Below, in pieces: positions 1-13,350 of a DNA stretch of 64,000 nt (its first letter is position 1; each line of letters opens with the position of its first letter). The DNA comes from Phallusia mammillata (lineage: Eukaryota; Chordata; Ascidiacea; Phlebobranchia; Ascidiidae): NCBI GenBank assembly GCA_003260075.1, contig QLIY01000278.1, forward strand, positions 109,058 to 173,057, given 5' to 3'. Position numbers and translations under genes: made by a program. Under the pieces are notes generated by a model. It saw only the letters and a program-made list of their open reading frames with translations, ran no database searches and was not told the origin of the DNA.

Positions 1-232
1 CAAAACATTTTACAAAAATGAATACTTCCCTTAAAGATAAGTACTATATTTTTTTCCAAAAATGACAACAGTTATAAACCATCAATAATATTTAGTTTAA
101 TATATGTATGTGCTAAATGGGGAACTTTTGTGGACACTTTTTACCAGGGTTGCTCAAATAGCGGACCGCGGTCCAAATCCGGACCTTCAAAGCAATGGAT
201 GTGGACCTCGACAGTCTTTTAATCCTTTAATA
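1..232. other. Intergenic; possible hAT end fragment
   Basis: No gene is seen. Around 146-200 the sequence resembles one end of a hAT-like element (a CAGGGTTGCTCAAA-like start followed by GGACCGCGGTCC), but no partner end or target duplication was found. Confidence 0.3.
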
Positions 233-570
233 CAGTGGTTCCCAACCTTTTTGACAATGCGGCACCCTATCAAAGAGATAAATAGTTTGCGGCACCCTGG
301 CAAAACTGGATCAATTTTATGAGGTTTCTGTATTTCAAATAACTGTATAGAACAACACAGAATGAGTTGTACAGTATAGCGCGCGTAAATCAATTTATTT
401 ATCAAAAAAGTCGTTTTTTTTGTTTTTATGTTTGTTAATACGGAAAATCTACTCTCACATAGATATGACGTAGAAAACTGCAACAAAATCACGATTGCTT
501 TCTTTCCAATACTAGGATATTCATTTTTAATTTTCATGCAGAACGCGTCGAGAGGCATCTGATTGTGCAT
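233..570 (-). pseudogene. hAT transposase C-terminal fragment
   Basis: The minus-strand frame entering at 570 reads a run typical of the hAT dimerisation region of ZBED5/SCAND3-like (Buster-type) transposases. It has a KNEYPSIGKKA segment, then LLQFSTSYLCESRFSVLTNIKTKK, in which the CE-x-x-FS core is diagnostic. There is no N-terminal BED finger or catalytic domain, and the frame runs on through the terminal repeat, so the fragment cannot act as a transposase. Family membership is read from the motif; the subfamily is inferred. Confidence 0.75.
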
Positions 571-938
571 AAGCTTAAAATTTCCATCGTTACGCTATTC
601 AAACATTGTCATGGAAAGAAGCGCAACAAGTCGAAATCTCTTTCACTCTGTTTTTTCCTGGGTGGGAAAACAAAAGCTTACCGCGAAGTATTCACTTACC
701 GTCAGCGACTTCCCCACGACCCCCCCCCCGACTCTCCAGAATGGAGCCGGGAATAACTGCGAGACGCGAAACTTAATACACACTAAAACTCGGTTAGAAA
801 TAAACAAATTCCACAGTTAACTGGTTGAAGTTAAAATTAAAAAATGGTCGCAGAATTGCAATATCAATATCTCGCGGCACCCCTGAGCATTGCAATTGGC
901 ACCCCACTGTGCCGCGGCACCCCGGTTGGGAACCACTG
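233..938 (-). mobile_element. Deleted hAT element (706 bp) with transposase remnant
   Basis: The element starts with CAGTGGTTCCCAACC and ends with the inverted GGTTGGGAACCACTG. It is flanked by a perfect 8-bp direct repeat CTTTAATA at 225-232 and 939-946, the target-site signature of hAT transposons. Both subterminal regions repeat the motif GCGGCACCC. The inside keeps the C-terminal part of a transposase on the minus strand and little else, so it is an internally deleted derivative of an autonomous element. Confidence 0.9.
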
Positions 939-3128
939 CTTTAATAGATACAGATACTAATGATGTCATACGGCGAAATATGGATATCTTTAAATCTAAA
1001 GGATACATGATTTAATGTTTTCATAAACTTGAACTAATAAATATGCCATTCATTAAAGTCTTCATCTACCAAGCAACGAGCTGGGAGATTGAAGTTTCAA
1101 GTTTAGAGCATACAGTATATTTGTAAACTGTTTTAAATTTTTATATATATAATTACAACACTAAAGGACAGCAAAGTGCTCGCGCCAATTTACAACATAA
1201 GAGACAATAGCGAACGCTGCAATAACGAATACATTGTCGCCGTCTTTCAAAACGTCAGTTGCTTTGAGCATAATGCAGTGGCACTTTCTGAAAGGAAGGA
1301 AGTAATTGAAAGCAGCAACGCTGGAACATTTACAAAGGGCGTTAGGCGATACCAGTGCTTCTTACATTTTTTTATAATTTTATCCCTAGGACTGCTTTAA
1401 TCTGCATTTAAATATAAATCCTTTTTGCCGTATATATTTAGTTCCTAAATTTTAATTATATTCGAATAGCGGTGACCTTTATCTAGCAATTATTGCTTCA
1501 ATTGTTTTAGTATAAGAAACAATGCGTGGTTCTAAACATTATAGGCAAGAGAATCAAACTTATATTTGTATAAATCATCGTAACGTTATAAAGATTGCTG
1601 CTGTCATTGTAATGCGAAATAAAGCCTACAAAAGGGACATAACTTAGTACCACAAGGGGAACACAATATTACATATAAAAGCGGGGATAAAAAACGCATA
1701 CAAATTACAGGCAGGCGTAGTTGTATCTAATGCACGACCAAAAACGCCAAACAAAACGTAAAGTCCAGTTACGTAAGAACTCACACCAAAAGCTGAATGC
1801 AAACAGCATTTGCGAATATTTAAAAGCAATTTGTGAAAAATGTTGATGGTTAGGGATATTGGAGTTGAGCGTGCGGTTTTATAATTTTAATAACAATAAA
1901 CCCTAGTTATAAACGTAATTCCTAACCTTACATGTAGTTCCTAACCCTAACCCAGTCTCGTTTTAATTATCCGTGCTCATTACGACATCTATCAGTATTT
2001 TGCACACTTTATCTGTTGGGAGTTTCAATGTTAGTAGCTCGACATAATAAGCAAGTGGTGCAGTTATTTTTTAGATTATTGTGTGAACAAAGATTTGAGC
2101 AAAAATAACTATCATCAGTGTTTAGAACTGGTTTGAAGAAATTAATTCAGTGGCTTGAGAGACCTTGAGTCTGATCAATTCAGTGATCCATCATAAAAGG
2201 GGGATAAATTTACATGAATGTAAAACGTTATTCCATTTTGACAACTACTTAACGTAAAATATAAGCTATCGCTGCCAGGCACAATATAAAGTTTATAGAG
2301 CTCTTCTGGCAAAACCTATACAGGCCGCCTTCATCAGGATAAATAAAACAGAATGCGCGTAGTACAGTGCACGATAAACAAAGGAAAAAAAGAATTAAAC
2401 GCAAACACGTCACAACGCAACGAAAACACTGCGCGATAACGAATGATTAGGCCTCTAATCTTTGAGCAGGTGCCTGTAGCACGCTGAAAGCATTACGTCT
2501 GTTTTGATGTTCATTTTGTTGCCCCGTTGGAAACCCGTATTAAAATGTAATATACTGTAACATGCCTAATATTGTGTACTCAGGTCAAATACCATAGTAA
2601 AACACAGACATAGGACGTTGCGCTCATTTTGCTGAAGAACTCGAAACAAAGGGAAATTCTAAAACCCATAAGAGCAATGCTATTGATTTTATTAATTTCT
2701 AAAACACAGAATTTTGTGTGTGTTAATTACAATGATAAACTTAGTTATAGTATTTTGAAACTTTTTAAAAACTCAGAGAGAATTTAAAGAACGCAAGACC
2801 GTTACAACGTTCAATAGGTGAAATTTCCTAATAATAGAACACCTAATAAACCTAAGATTAAAAAAATATACCTAATGGAACATGCATCAACGAGAGCCCT
2901 TTATTATGACAAACAAAAGACCGTCGTTTAGATGCAAAAACATGCACCCCAGCTCTGTCTAGCTCAGGAAACAGACAATTAATCACTGTCGCTGCATTCT
3001 AGAATTCGCGTCACGTATTGTGACGTCACAAAGGCGCGACGCGATTTTCAAGAAAATTATTCCATTGTGGCAGTTTTCGTTCAACAGACGTTGGTTTCAA
3101 GAAGGTAGAACTGTTTATATCTACAAAA
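939..3128. other. Intergenic, upstream of + strand tetraspan gene
   Basis: AT-rich, with no recognised exon. Around 1920-2010 a segment (AGTTCCTAACCCTAACCC, then CATCTATC) is related to 25384-25480, so it is a dispersed repeat. A 3' splice-site-like AG at 3086-3087, after a pyrimidine-rich stretch, lies 41 nt before the ATG of the next gene. Nothing else is supported. Confidence 0.4.
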
Positions 3129-6100
3129 ATGCAGATGTTTTCGGCCGTGACGTCATGTATGGCGTTTGTGACGTCACTTATTGTAATGGTGAGCATTTTA
3201 ACCAACCACTGGGTCGAGATCGACGGTGGAAAATCGTATGCTGGATTGATTCAGTTCTGTTTGGATGGGGACTGTCAATGGGATAGACCGCTAACAAGTA
3301 AGTGAAAAGGATTTTAAATTTAGTCTTTCTTTAAAGCAGTGGTTCCCAACCTTTTTTGTCACATTCCTCCCTTTGCCAATTTTCGAACTATTCATTCCTC
3401 CCTATAAGACAAAAAACAAATATAACATAAAAAATTATAGCAATTTGAAATAGACCTTATAATTAGGCATGTCCATTTTAGAATCCTTTACAAACATTCT
3501 GCAACATTTTCATATAATTTTTTTTACAGTTTTTATAAATTCCTCCCCGAAATCATAAAATTCCTCCCTAGGGGGGAATTCCTCCCCGGTTGGGAACCAC
3601 TGCTTTAAAGTCTGACACCGGCATTAAATTTTAGTTCATTTTTATATGTTGATGATATTTTTGGGGAAGAATAAAACAGGTCAAAATCCATACTTTTTTC
3701 AAACTTGGTTATAAATAACATTGTTTGTAACCATATGAATTAGACAAGTTATTACATTTAGGGTCGGTTTCTTGCTTTCGTTGTAACAAAAATTGCTCGG
3801 TTTGGGCTCTGATCTGAATGTAACATCAGTTTGAAGTGAACAAACTTACCACAATTTTTGTAACTCTTTTACCCATCCAATTCTCATTTTCTAGTTGATT
3901 TTGTTTTTGCGTTGAACAACTACGTAAAAACGAGACAAGTATTTAAATATAAGCAAGACTTATTTTCCTTTTAATATATGCAAAGCTGGTTTTACTGCAG
4001 TATATTCAAAGAGGTATCACAAGAAAAAGATACATTCGTACCTTGCATTAAAACAAAACTGACCACTTTAACAGTTTAATTTATCCAACCTTTTCATAAA
4101 ACACTTTATTCACACTATCTACTATCTAGGGCAGTGATTTTTAACCTTTATGCAATTCGTGTCCCTTTTAAGGTAACTCTTACCTTGAAGACTGTGTTCA
4201 ATAATATAAATGTGCAACTCTATGCATTCGGAGGAAAACGGGAAAACGGGAAAACGACAATGACTTACTTAACACTATAAAACGACTAAGACAGTAGTCT
4301 TTTGTTAAACTCGAAGGTGTTGAATTTCCAGCGTGTCTTTAGTTATTGTTAATTGTTGCGTGTCACTAGTATGAAGCTACATTTTTGCGCCCCTGAAAAC
4401 ACCTCATGGAAACGCTGATCTTCTGTGAAAGAGCTTACTTGTTTCGCTTGTGTGCTTGCAAATATTTCACCAAATTGTTGGGAAGAAGCAAAATATCGTT
4501 CTGGTGCGCGAAACGTCAGCAAAATTCCATGTTCTTAAAAAACAACTAGTATTTTTTTTTTTTGACGGGGTTCGAACCCAGGACACTCCCGGGGACGAAT
4601 CCCGATCAAGGTTTTTTTTTATGTCTGTATGTGGGTCAGGCGCGCCAGACCATTCGGCCAAGTTCCTGCCCAAAACAACTAGTATTTTGTTTAGAATCAC
4701 CCAAATTTGTCGAATACGCAACCTGGTGGACGGAACGCTTGTTCAGTATTTTTTTAAGTTATCCAGTGGAAAAGTAGTGCAATACAGTTTAACTATTTGT
4801 GCGGAATGATTTTGTTCATAAAGGCCATCTAACAATTTAATATCACTCAGGATTTCACCTTGACTATATTTTATGTCAAGTTATGATCTGTACTTTAAAA
4901 GTTTATTGAGTTGAGTTTATTTTTAGAATTAGCTATAAGTTATATTAACACTACGCTAGTTTAAAACTATAAAAGGTAGCAAAATTTTCGTTAGTGCTTT
5001 AAACCAGCCAATACGTGTTTAAATTGAAAATTATAATCTTACGGTGGAGTGTCTTGATAAAACAAAACACACCCAAAAAGTCCTGTGATGTCTTCTCAGG
5101 GCTTTGAAAATTTGTCCCCAAACGCATACATCAGTCAAGATAGCGTAATTTTAACAGCACGAATAGTTTGCAATTAGGCTAAATTCACGTATTATTAGCT
5201 TGTTCTTACGCCTAAGTAACAGGACTCTTTGAATTGTTGAACGCACGCGCATTTCTTCAAACCGATTAGTTAGGAAGCGATTTGACGCAAAACAACTTCC
5301 TGTTAGCAAATGATATTCATTACACACCAAACGAGCAAGACTATGTTTGATTTAAAGCGTTACAACCACATTAAAGAGTTGTTTGATTCGAAATGTTCAT
5401 TATAGACAATATATTTAGCAATTTGCTTTATCAGCCAAAATATTGTTGTCATACACTACGTGTTTTAAGTTAAGATAAACGTTCATAACCGGAATCAGTT
5501 CATTTTCTAGCCTGTGCCTTGTCATATTTGAATACTTGAGCGGCTAGGTATTACCACTTCAATGACGTATGCTGTAATTTAAACATGTGTGCGTGATCGC
5601 TGGTCTGCACAGACGCTTTAGAGCTCTTCTTGGGTTCGAATCTCACCGCAGTCTAGCCTACGCCTTGCTATGTGGGAATGCCAACTAAATCCGTACAACG
5701 CCTTTAATAAGCCTGATGTACTGCGTTTTATATTACTTAGCACCATATGGTGAAATCCAATATGTACGTGTAAAGTAGATTTGGCGGTTATGTTAGGCTC
5801 CACTTGTGTTAAAGCAATTTGACGCTAAACTACTTCCGTTTAGCAATTGTATTCAAGAAAATCACTACAGTTTATACTCAAAAGCACTACGACCAAATTA
5901 GGAGTTCTTGAATCCTAAAAGTCATGATTATCATTGGTAGTTTTATGAAAAGAGTTTTCATAAAATGCGTTTTACAATTTTTACCACTAATTTGTGAAGT
6001 TAAATATAAGGAAAATATAGTAAGATTTGATCCTTATGCCAGATGTCACTGTTGGAAATGTTACTACAGATTTTTTGTGTTGATTCTAAGCTTGTTAACA

Positions 6101-9100
6101 TTGTTTCAATTTAAACCTTTGCGTGGTACTTTCAACTAGTAAGGTTCTGGTATTCAAGGACACTTAATCGAGTTAGTTGGCATGAGAGCGAGTGGTTATC
6201 GCAACTGCCTTGTGTTAGCACGTTTGTGATTTTTTTTTACCTCTGTTTCTCGGCACTAGAAACGTATTGCTTTGGCCCAGTGAAAGACTGAGTGAACAAA
6301 ACATCATCACAACATTTCCAAAAATTACAGACTCATTTGTATTTATTCGTTATAAAAACAGTTTTATGTGTACGATTGTCGTTTTGCAATTTGGCAAACA
6401 AGGATAAGTGACAACTGATCTATCGGGCTAGAAATAAAACCAGGCAGCTCGACGACGGACTCATTGTAAACACAACGCATTTGGGCTTTGTCCGCCAAAT
6501 AAGGTTAAAAAATGTAACAAAAAGCAAACATGTTGATGACAATTTTGTTAAAGTAAAGTTGTGAGTCGGGCCAAGCTTTTCGCTTCGGGTTGGATTCAGG
6601 CTTATGTTTTCTTTGAAGCAATGAGCTTGTCTGATTTTACATTCCGTGTCCACAATTTTTAAAGCAGCTAGCTGCTGCGCTTAACCAAGTGCCCAACAGC
6701 CCTAAAACATCGTATTTAAGTTATTGTCTATTGCACCGGTTCCCAAACTGGGGTCCGCGGTCTTTTAGGGGTCCGTGAGGCAATTTTTGGGGGACCGCGA
6801 AGCGGTGGAAGTAATTCTGTAATTCTCAGTTTGTGCCACTAAATAAGTTTAAATCAAAGTAGAATTGAAAATCGACTGTCTCCATTGCTAAACAATAGCC
6901 TTTATTGCATGACAACTATCAAAAATGCAATTGTTCGCGCACAATCGTAATGCTTTTTGTCTTGTCTGTGATGTCACAAGCTGTCTTTGGGTGATTTTTT
7001 TGCGCAATCTTGTATAACTAGCTAAAATCCTTCAATCAACTTTCGTTTTTATGAAATACACATTTAGGCTTAAGGACCGCGAGCACTCGAAATAATAGCA
7101 AAGGGACCGTTTTGAAAAAAATATGAAAAAGTTTGGGAACCACTGGTCTATTGCTTTTTTATTATATTTTGTACAGCCAAACTTTTTCTAGGGTTTTTAT
7201 GCATACCAATCAAACTTTTAGGTCTAAACAAGCTTAAAAAACTCTTTGCGTTTGGGCCGGGTTCAAATTTCAGACCCTTTTACTCTGTGTTACATACTTT
7301 ACCTCTTCAAAATCTCCATGCACAAATTTTCCATAAATATACAGTTTTGTCATCCCTATGACCAGATGTGCCATAAATCTAAAGCTAAGAAAGGCGGCCA
7401 AGAAAATCTAACGAATTTTTTACTATTAAATAAAAGCAAACAATACAAGCAATTGTGTGTTGTAACCAATAATTTACATTTTTTTACTTTTTCATAGTTA
7501 TAAATAAAAAAAATTAGGATTTTGTATCAAACCAAAATAGTCAAAGGTTTAATTTTGTACATATTTTTATCAAATTGGCAGTACTTTGTACGGTCAATAT
7601 CCTGTGTTCTTTGACATCTGGAAAAAAAGCTAACAACAAACCTACAAAATAGGGTTTTGTATCAAAAACGATTTTCTGTCATGCCAACCGGCGATGACAA
7701 GGCATGTTATGACGTGTTTTAGCTTTCGTCATATTTCAATGACTTTCCACAAATTCGTGCATCGAAATTGGAAAGAATTCATCTGACAGTAGTGTACGAG
7801 ATACTACGAATTGGTGATAAGGTTTTTGCATATTTTTAGGCGTTTTTTTGAGCGTCAAACGAGCACTTGCAACACCATAGCTTTTTTGTGTCGACCGAAA
7901 AAATTAAAAAAGTGCCCAATTGCTGAATTATACATCAATAAAACATTTGTTTAGTAAGTTTTGTAAGGAACTAAGGTTTGAAGGTATAATGTGATTTACA
8001 TTAAAATCCTCACCCAACCTCATATTCTCTAACCGTAATTTTTTCCACAATATCTTTCTTCTAAATATGCCGTTTTTACGATAAATGAGCCCTGCTTAGA
8101 TTTATACAATTAGAGTAATGCATTACCATTTGAGATTTTTGATAAAAGCTACAAAATACATAATATTAGCAGTCAAAACCTATTGTATGTACGCTAGTAC
8201 ACTTGAACGTTCGATATGTGTTGTAACATATTCTGCTTTTTAGCTAATTTTCGAGGCGTCGTGCAAACAACTTTAGCCTACATGGTCATGGGTCTCATTA
8301 CGCTCGTCCTTTCGCTTGTGATGTGGCTTCTGGAAACTCGTAACAACAAGGATAGCCGGCTTATTCCCGGAACCTTTTTTACAACATTTTCATGTGAGTA
8401 ATAATGTATGGATTTAAAAGTATAGCTACGTTATGGAATAGGCAAAATATTAAACCAGGGTACGTCAGGTCTATTGAACCCGTTAAATGAATCAACCTGG
8501 TTTTCAAGCAATTCGAAATAGCAATGAATCTTGCCTGGGTGGGTTTCGAAAAAACTAAACTGAGTGAGATTCGAACCCACGACAGGACTCTTCCCGAAAC
8601 TCGCCCTATACCAACTGAGCTGCACAGGCTCAGTGTAAGCTTACAGAAAGTCGATCGCAAGCACTCGTATACTGCGCATGTCAATTCTGTAGTAGGGGAT
8701 CGCCATCTCGATCATTAATCAGTTAAGATCACTCTTGGTAGTTGAACTGACCTGTTTAAACTGCCTGTTGGTTATAGTTTGTTTACAACTATAAAATATA
8801 CAAGAAATATTTTTTACACTGACTGTTATCGTGAAAATCAATTGCAAATATGCCACAGTTGCGACGTGCCTATACACAAGCCAATAATGTCACAAATATG
8901 CGTCAAAGGCGACATGGTTAATTTGGGATTGTTCGGTATATACCAAACTTGTATAGTTAACGTTCATAAAGTTTTAGAATAAGCATGTCGCTTTATACGG
9001 CATTTACGTTATTATACTTTTAGTTACGTTACATTCAAATAACAAGAAAATGTAATATCGCCAACTTATGGTTAGTTACTGCTAAAAAGGGCGGTATGGC

Positions 9101-9755
9101 AGTCCTATGTGCCGTTTTGCCAATGTTGCGTTCCGAAATTCGTTTTAAAAATTTAACTAAAACTAACTTTTTGACTGCATGAAACTGATCCCTAAACTTT
9201 GAAAACGGATAACTGGTACATGACATAAATGGTAGTTGTTGTCTTTGCGAAAGACGAGCCACGTTGTTTGCAAACTAGTAGTTATTTTATTAGCTTACGT
9301 ATTACCAAAAAAATTTGTTTATTATTAAGGGTGTAAACCATTTATTATTAAAGGGTTTTTTAGGTTCGGCCTGACTTGGCCGAAATTGTTTGGCGTTTTG
9401 GCAAAGTATTCGGTTTCTGTCTGAACCTGTTAGGGCGGGTTCGTCACTATAACGCAGATACGGTTTACTGTGAACAACTATTTGTCCCATTTTCTCGACA
9501 AATTATCGTCCTGGACTTAAAATTAAACACTATATTGGTTTTGTTTTGTTTGCAGGCATTTTTCTGCTTGTTGCATGTTGCGTATTCACGGAAGTTAGCG
9601 TTTCCGGTCAGGAATTTGGGTACAGCTACGGACTGGCATGGGCGGCATTCGGAATGTCATTCCTGATGTTCCAGGTGTGCGTATACCGATCTGTTAAAGC
9701 AAACATGGACAATGGATTCTTCAACTGTGCGCCCCAAGGTTCTTCTACCATCTAG
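3129..9755 (+). CDS. PMP22/claudin-like four-transmembrane protein, 3 exons
   Basis: Exons are 3129-3297, 8244-8393 and 9556-9755, both introns in phase 1, giving 172 residues. Exon 1 (56 codons plus 1 nt) has the first membrane helix (about residues 8-25), W28, then GLIQFC-x4-C, matching the W...GL..C...C signature of the first extracellular loop of claudin/PMP22/EMP proteins. Exon 2 gives TM2 and a cytosolic turn. Exon 3 gives TM3, the GYSYGLAW motif starting TM4, and a tail ending QGSSTI. Donors are GTAAGT and GTGAGT; acceptors are TTTTTAG and TTTGCAG. The 150-nt middle exon equals that of the three minus-strand paralogues, but here the tail is not on a separate exon. It is probably a membrane organiser or junction protein; the precise role is unknown. 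AATAAA at 10342 is a possible poly(A) signal. Start choice: first ATG, 41 nt after an AG acceptor. Confidence 0.85.
3337..3602. mobile_element. hAT-type MITE, 266 bp
   Basis: Ends are CAGTGGTTCCCAACC and its inverse. The 8-bp target duplication CTTTAAAG is perfect (3329-3336 and 3603-3610). Inside, the motif ATTCCTCCC recurs near both ends. It has no coding capacity. It shares its 15-bp end with the element at 233-938 but not the inner sequence. Confidence 0.92.
4565..4671 (-). mobile_element. SINE derived from a class II tRNA-like gene
   Basis: On the minus strand the order is an A-box-like TTGGCCGAATGG, a spacer with CAGACATAAAA, then ATCGGGATTCGTCCC and a B box GGGTTCGAACCCC. The same arrangement recurs at 11463-11548 (minus) and 60080-60187 (plus), so it is an interspersed family rather than a working tRNA gene. 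Poly(T)/poly(A) stretches flank it. Confidence 0.65.
5590..5810 (+). mobile_element. tRNA-derived SINE copy (family 1)
   Basis: Contains a B-box-like GGGTTCGAATCTCACC, then the family body (TAGCCTACGCCTTGC, then ACGCCTTTAATAAGCCTGATGTACTG). A family tail (CGATCGCTGGTCTGCA) lies just before the head, suggesting a tandem or nested copy. Related copies are at 8557, 15755, 19905, 30050, 45505, 52985 and 55215. Confidence 0.6.
6734..7145. mobile_element. hAT-type MITE, 412 bp
   Basis: Left end CACCGGTTCCCAAACT, right end AGTTTGGGAACCACTG. The 8-bp target duplication GTCTATTG is perfect at 6726-6733 and 7146-7153. GGGGTCCGCGG just inside the left end is typical of this class. Non-coding. Confidence 0.92.
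8394..9555 (+). other. Intron 2 of + strand tetraspan gene
   Basis: Contains a minus-strand tRNA-SINE head (8557-8640). No exon is supported in the rest. Confidence 0.7.
8557..8640 (-). mobile_element. tRNA-like SINE head
   Basis: Minus strand reads CAGCTCAGTTGGTATAGGG (A box) and, about 35 nt later, GTGGGTTCGAATCTCAC (B box). It resembles a tRNA but lacks a convincing acceptor stem and matches the head of the SINE at 30050, so a SINE is preferred over a tRNA gene. Confidence 0.55.
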
Positions 9756-11462
9756 CGGAAAGCATATGGGACTCTCTTTAACTGCATTTAAATTACGAAC
9801 TATTTTGTATTGTTATCTTTGTCGTATAGTACAGTGAAAGTCTGTAAAAAATCTGTCAGTTTACGGGTGCACAATCTACGGCAATAGGGCCGTACGTTTG
9901 TAAATTACTACGATCACTCAGACGTAGAGTACATCGTTATGTGTTAAAAGCGCAACTTTAGCTCAAAAAGCGATGCTATGAGTTAAGTTAAACACCAGTC
10001 CTAAAGTAGTCAAACTGGTTTGTCATTTAAATGCATGCAAGAACATATACATTTAAAAATGGTTGCAAACGACAAAAATCGGTAATTTTACAACCCGCCC
10101 AAAACGCAACCCGCAACTCTATGTTTAAAAGGATTTTTGGGCAGCAAAACCGCCACCCAGCGAAGGGTATATCAAAGCATACGTACTTTCACCTGTGGAA
10201 TGATAAAACTTCTCTCAAATACTTGGCATCGCAAACTGCGCTTATTTTGGTTTAATAATATAGAAGATTGTAATATAACAGACCATGTATAAGTATATGC
10301 ATGCCAGAGTTGTAATAAGGCACAGTAACGGCCATTGGTGAAATAAAAAGCCTGAGCAAAAAGCTATGGCGTCTTTTCATTAAAGGTACAACATTTTTAC
10401 GGTTTTATCTCGTACTTTCGTATTGACGTTTATTGACTACCCAATGTGTTAAACTGTGCAGTAGTTCTTTACGTAACAGCACTTTTTTCGATTCTATTCC
10501 TGTGTAATCATATCCCTCTGCAATACCAGACTTTTAGCCTGTACCGTTTTCAATGTCCTTCTAACTAAACCTGTAACTCTCCTACTGTATTTGCGAGTCA
10601 GTTTGTTTATTTCGAAAGAAAGTTAGCACATGAAATAAAATTAACAAAAAAGCTTTGTTTTCACTGCATTTTTGTTACTTGTAACGTTTACTATGATTTT
10701 AAAACAGTTTCTTTGTCCAGTGTTTTGGCGAACATAAGAAATTAAGCCTTTAAAATACTAACACCGCAAACCTGTGTTTTAATTTGAAAACAAAAACGTA
10801 TTAAGAACACTTTATTTATCACCCAAAGTTTAACATTATTCGGTTATGATTTTACATTGGTGTCTTGGCTGCTTTATCGTAAAACAAATGATTCAGCGTA
10901 ATTGAATCCATTTATTTTTCCTTTGCTTACGTATATAACTCACACTTTTAATACACTACCAGTTTTTGCCTGTATTTTAAATACTGTATTGCTTTAAACG
11001 CAGCAGAAATTGTTGCTGCTCTTAACATAATTGCATGTTTTGCCATCGTTTACGTAAAGCTTATATTACAGAGTGGCTTAACAGGCAAAAAATTATGCGA
11101 AATTGCAGAGAAGTATAAAAACGTAATGGAAAGGTTACATAAAGTTATTAAAGCCCATACTTACACTTATTATGTGTTCATTTTCATTTACACCGGTTGC
11201 CCAAGTTTGTTTTGTATGATAGTTTTTTTAGTTGTAGGAAATAGTTTATAGGTAGGTTTTTCATGCAAATAGCTATAAAAGCCTGTGTGTATTTCTTAGC
11301 TATATACTTTAAAGAAATATGTTGCTTAGGCAGTTTACTCTTGTACGGCTTGGGTATTTTTCTATACAATTGCTAAAAATCACCAAATTACCTAATTTTT
11401 AAGCTTAAAGGCGTTTAAGCAAAAAATCCAGTAGTGAAACATCGTGTGCCATGTTTTTGTTA

Positions 11463-11548
11463 CGGGGTTCGAACCCAGCACGCTACCGGGTACGAATCCC
11501 GATCAAGGATTTTATGTCTGTATATGGGTCAGGTGCGCCGAACCATTT
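11463..11548 (-). mobile_element. Class II tRNA-like SINE copy
   Basis: Same arrangement as 4565-4671: GGGGTTCGAACCC, ACGAATCCCGATCAAGG, then a TATGTCTGTAT stretch, all read here in inverse order. Truncated at its A-box side. Confidence 0.6.
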
Positions 11549-12810
11549 ACTTTAAAGAAACTTGGGTACAGTGATGTGGCTGCCTATACTGTTAATAACT
11601 TGTCACCAGCTGCACTGATGAGACCTTTTCGGTTGAAGAATAGTACGTGTTTTCCAATGGTGAAAATGTTCTTTCAAAAAAGGCCGTAGGCAGCAGGGGT
11701 ATTAAACCATCCACTTTTTGATACGGTTAACATAAGTGGTTTGTAAAGGCATAAGCTTGAGTTGGAAAAATGTGCATCAAATTCATTTAATTAGCACCAA
11801 CGTTTAGATTTTTTGCTGTGCGTTATTGTGCCCTATTTTCGTCTTATTCGCATCACGTTTATAACGCCACAAAGAGAGCGGGAGTCCGCAAATAGTTGAT
11901 CGCGGGCTGAAGTGTAGAGCAAGATCGTCAGCTTAAGGCTAAGAACTTCCAAGTGTGTAGATATAACGTTGCTACTTTGGTACAGCATGATTTGCATGTA
12001 CATAAAACAGTACCACAAAAGAGATTTATTTTCTTAACCATCGCCTACATTATGTGGTTTTGCTGTCGCACAATATGATTGCGTTTGTATCGTAACTGTT
12101 CATGTAATTTGGAGGTATATGCTGGATAAGAGATTATTCAGTTACGTAAGATAGTGTAATAAAAAAAATAATGCAGTGTAGTCAAGACAGACAAAATAAA
12201 TTTGACACAAAGTTTTTGCTTCATTGGGAACGCGATTCATTGATGTCAAACAGTCCGAATGTACGTTTTAACCCAATACCTAAATCTCGGGAAATCCCGG
12301 GAATGAGAAGTAAAAATTCCTGGAAATCTTAATGTCGTATTTTTGTTCATTTAATCCCAACCCTACGCTTTGTACGAAACGCTTACAAGTGGGACGAGAG
12401 TGAAAAGTGTGGGAATCACATTAAAAACCAGTTAAATCATTACCTTCAGCTCTGCGTGGTTTCATTCTTGCAAACAAACGTGTAAAAACCACAATGAAAT
12501 AAAGATATTTTTAGAATATTAAAAATCCACAAGCGGGCGCTGTTGATCAATTGTCAAATCAACGCACGCTTGGCATTTGTTGTTATGACGCACTTTATTG
12601 AATGTCATTTCATGTAAAAGGTATGTTAATTCATGTGATCGTTTCACGCTTTTATTTCACGAACACCTTTCATCTGCCTATGTCATATGCAAATTAGGTG
12701 TTAATTGCGTTATCGAATGGGCTGCTACAGTTATGCGCAGCCTTCAACACAGCTACCTAAAGTCATGCATTTTTAAATTTGTTTAGGAAATGCATTTAGC
12801 ACTAAATACC

Positions 12811-12953
12811 GCCTAATTTGATACCTAAAGTAGCCAAATTAACCGTCAATTACTGCAGCATAGTTGAAAATTAATCTTGATAACCATGAGATTTTTAGGT
12901 GCCCTTTTAATATTGACAGTTCATTTGGTTACTTTAGGTATCTCAAAATCGGC
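12811..12953. mobile_element. Inverted-repeat MITE-like element
   Basis: Imperfect arms of about 40 bp (GATACCTAAAGTAGCC at 12820 and its inverse GGTTACTTTAGGTATC near 12926) enclose about 60 bp. No target duplication was identified. Confidence 0.55.
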
Positions 12954-13350
12954 ACTGTCACAATCTTCGTGAAATACAATTCAAATCTAACTTGACATGA
13001 CTCTCTACCGTTGTCAGGCAGTCGCTAAATTATTACATGTTTAACTAAAACCAAAAAGAAAGCGTTCATATAGCAACTTTGTAAGTTGTGATGATTTATT
13101 TCGAATCGAAAAACATATCGGTTTTCTTGCAAATCTAGTTTGAAAATGTTCATCGGTCAGTTTTTGTATCATTATATTCGCCTATTTCCACCTATTTCAT
13201 TTTGCAAGAAAACACAACTGACTCCATTAAACTTTAATATTTATTACTAACATACAACTTTATCAACATAGCAAGCAATATTGCTTTTTAGTATATATTT
13301 CCAATCAAGATATGACGTAATGATGACGAAATACGTGATGATATTATTCC

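Larger units (their letters stand above)
3298..8243 (+). other. Intron 1 of + strand tetraspan gene
   Basis: A long intron (4.9 kb) holding two complete hAT-type MITEs (3337-3602, 6734-7145), one class-II-tRNA-like SINE (4565-4671) and one tRNA-SINE copy (about 5590-5810). The ORFs inside show no protein family signature. Confidence 0.75.
9756..13350. other. Convergent intergenic region
   Basis: 3' flanks of the + gene and of the first minus-strand paralogue. Holds a SINE (11463-11548), a fragment of the inverted-repeat family (about 11590-11645), a short MITE-like segment near 12285-12365 (GGGAAATCCCGGG) and an inverted repeat at 12811-12953. No gene is supported. TTTATT at 13240-13245 is a plausible minus-strand poly(A) signal about 105 nt past the stop at 13351. 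Confidence 0.5.

Noticed and set aside
3020..3286. 88-codon frame starting at 3020
   Set aside because: It overlaps exon 1 of the + tetraspan gene in another frame. Only the frame from 3129 gives the W...GL..C...C motif and joins in phase to exon 2.
8557..8640. A minus-strand tRNA gene
   Set aside because: Boxes A and B are present, but the match to the heads of nearby SINEs and the weak acceptor stem point to a SINE.
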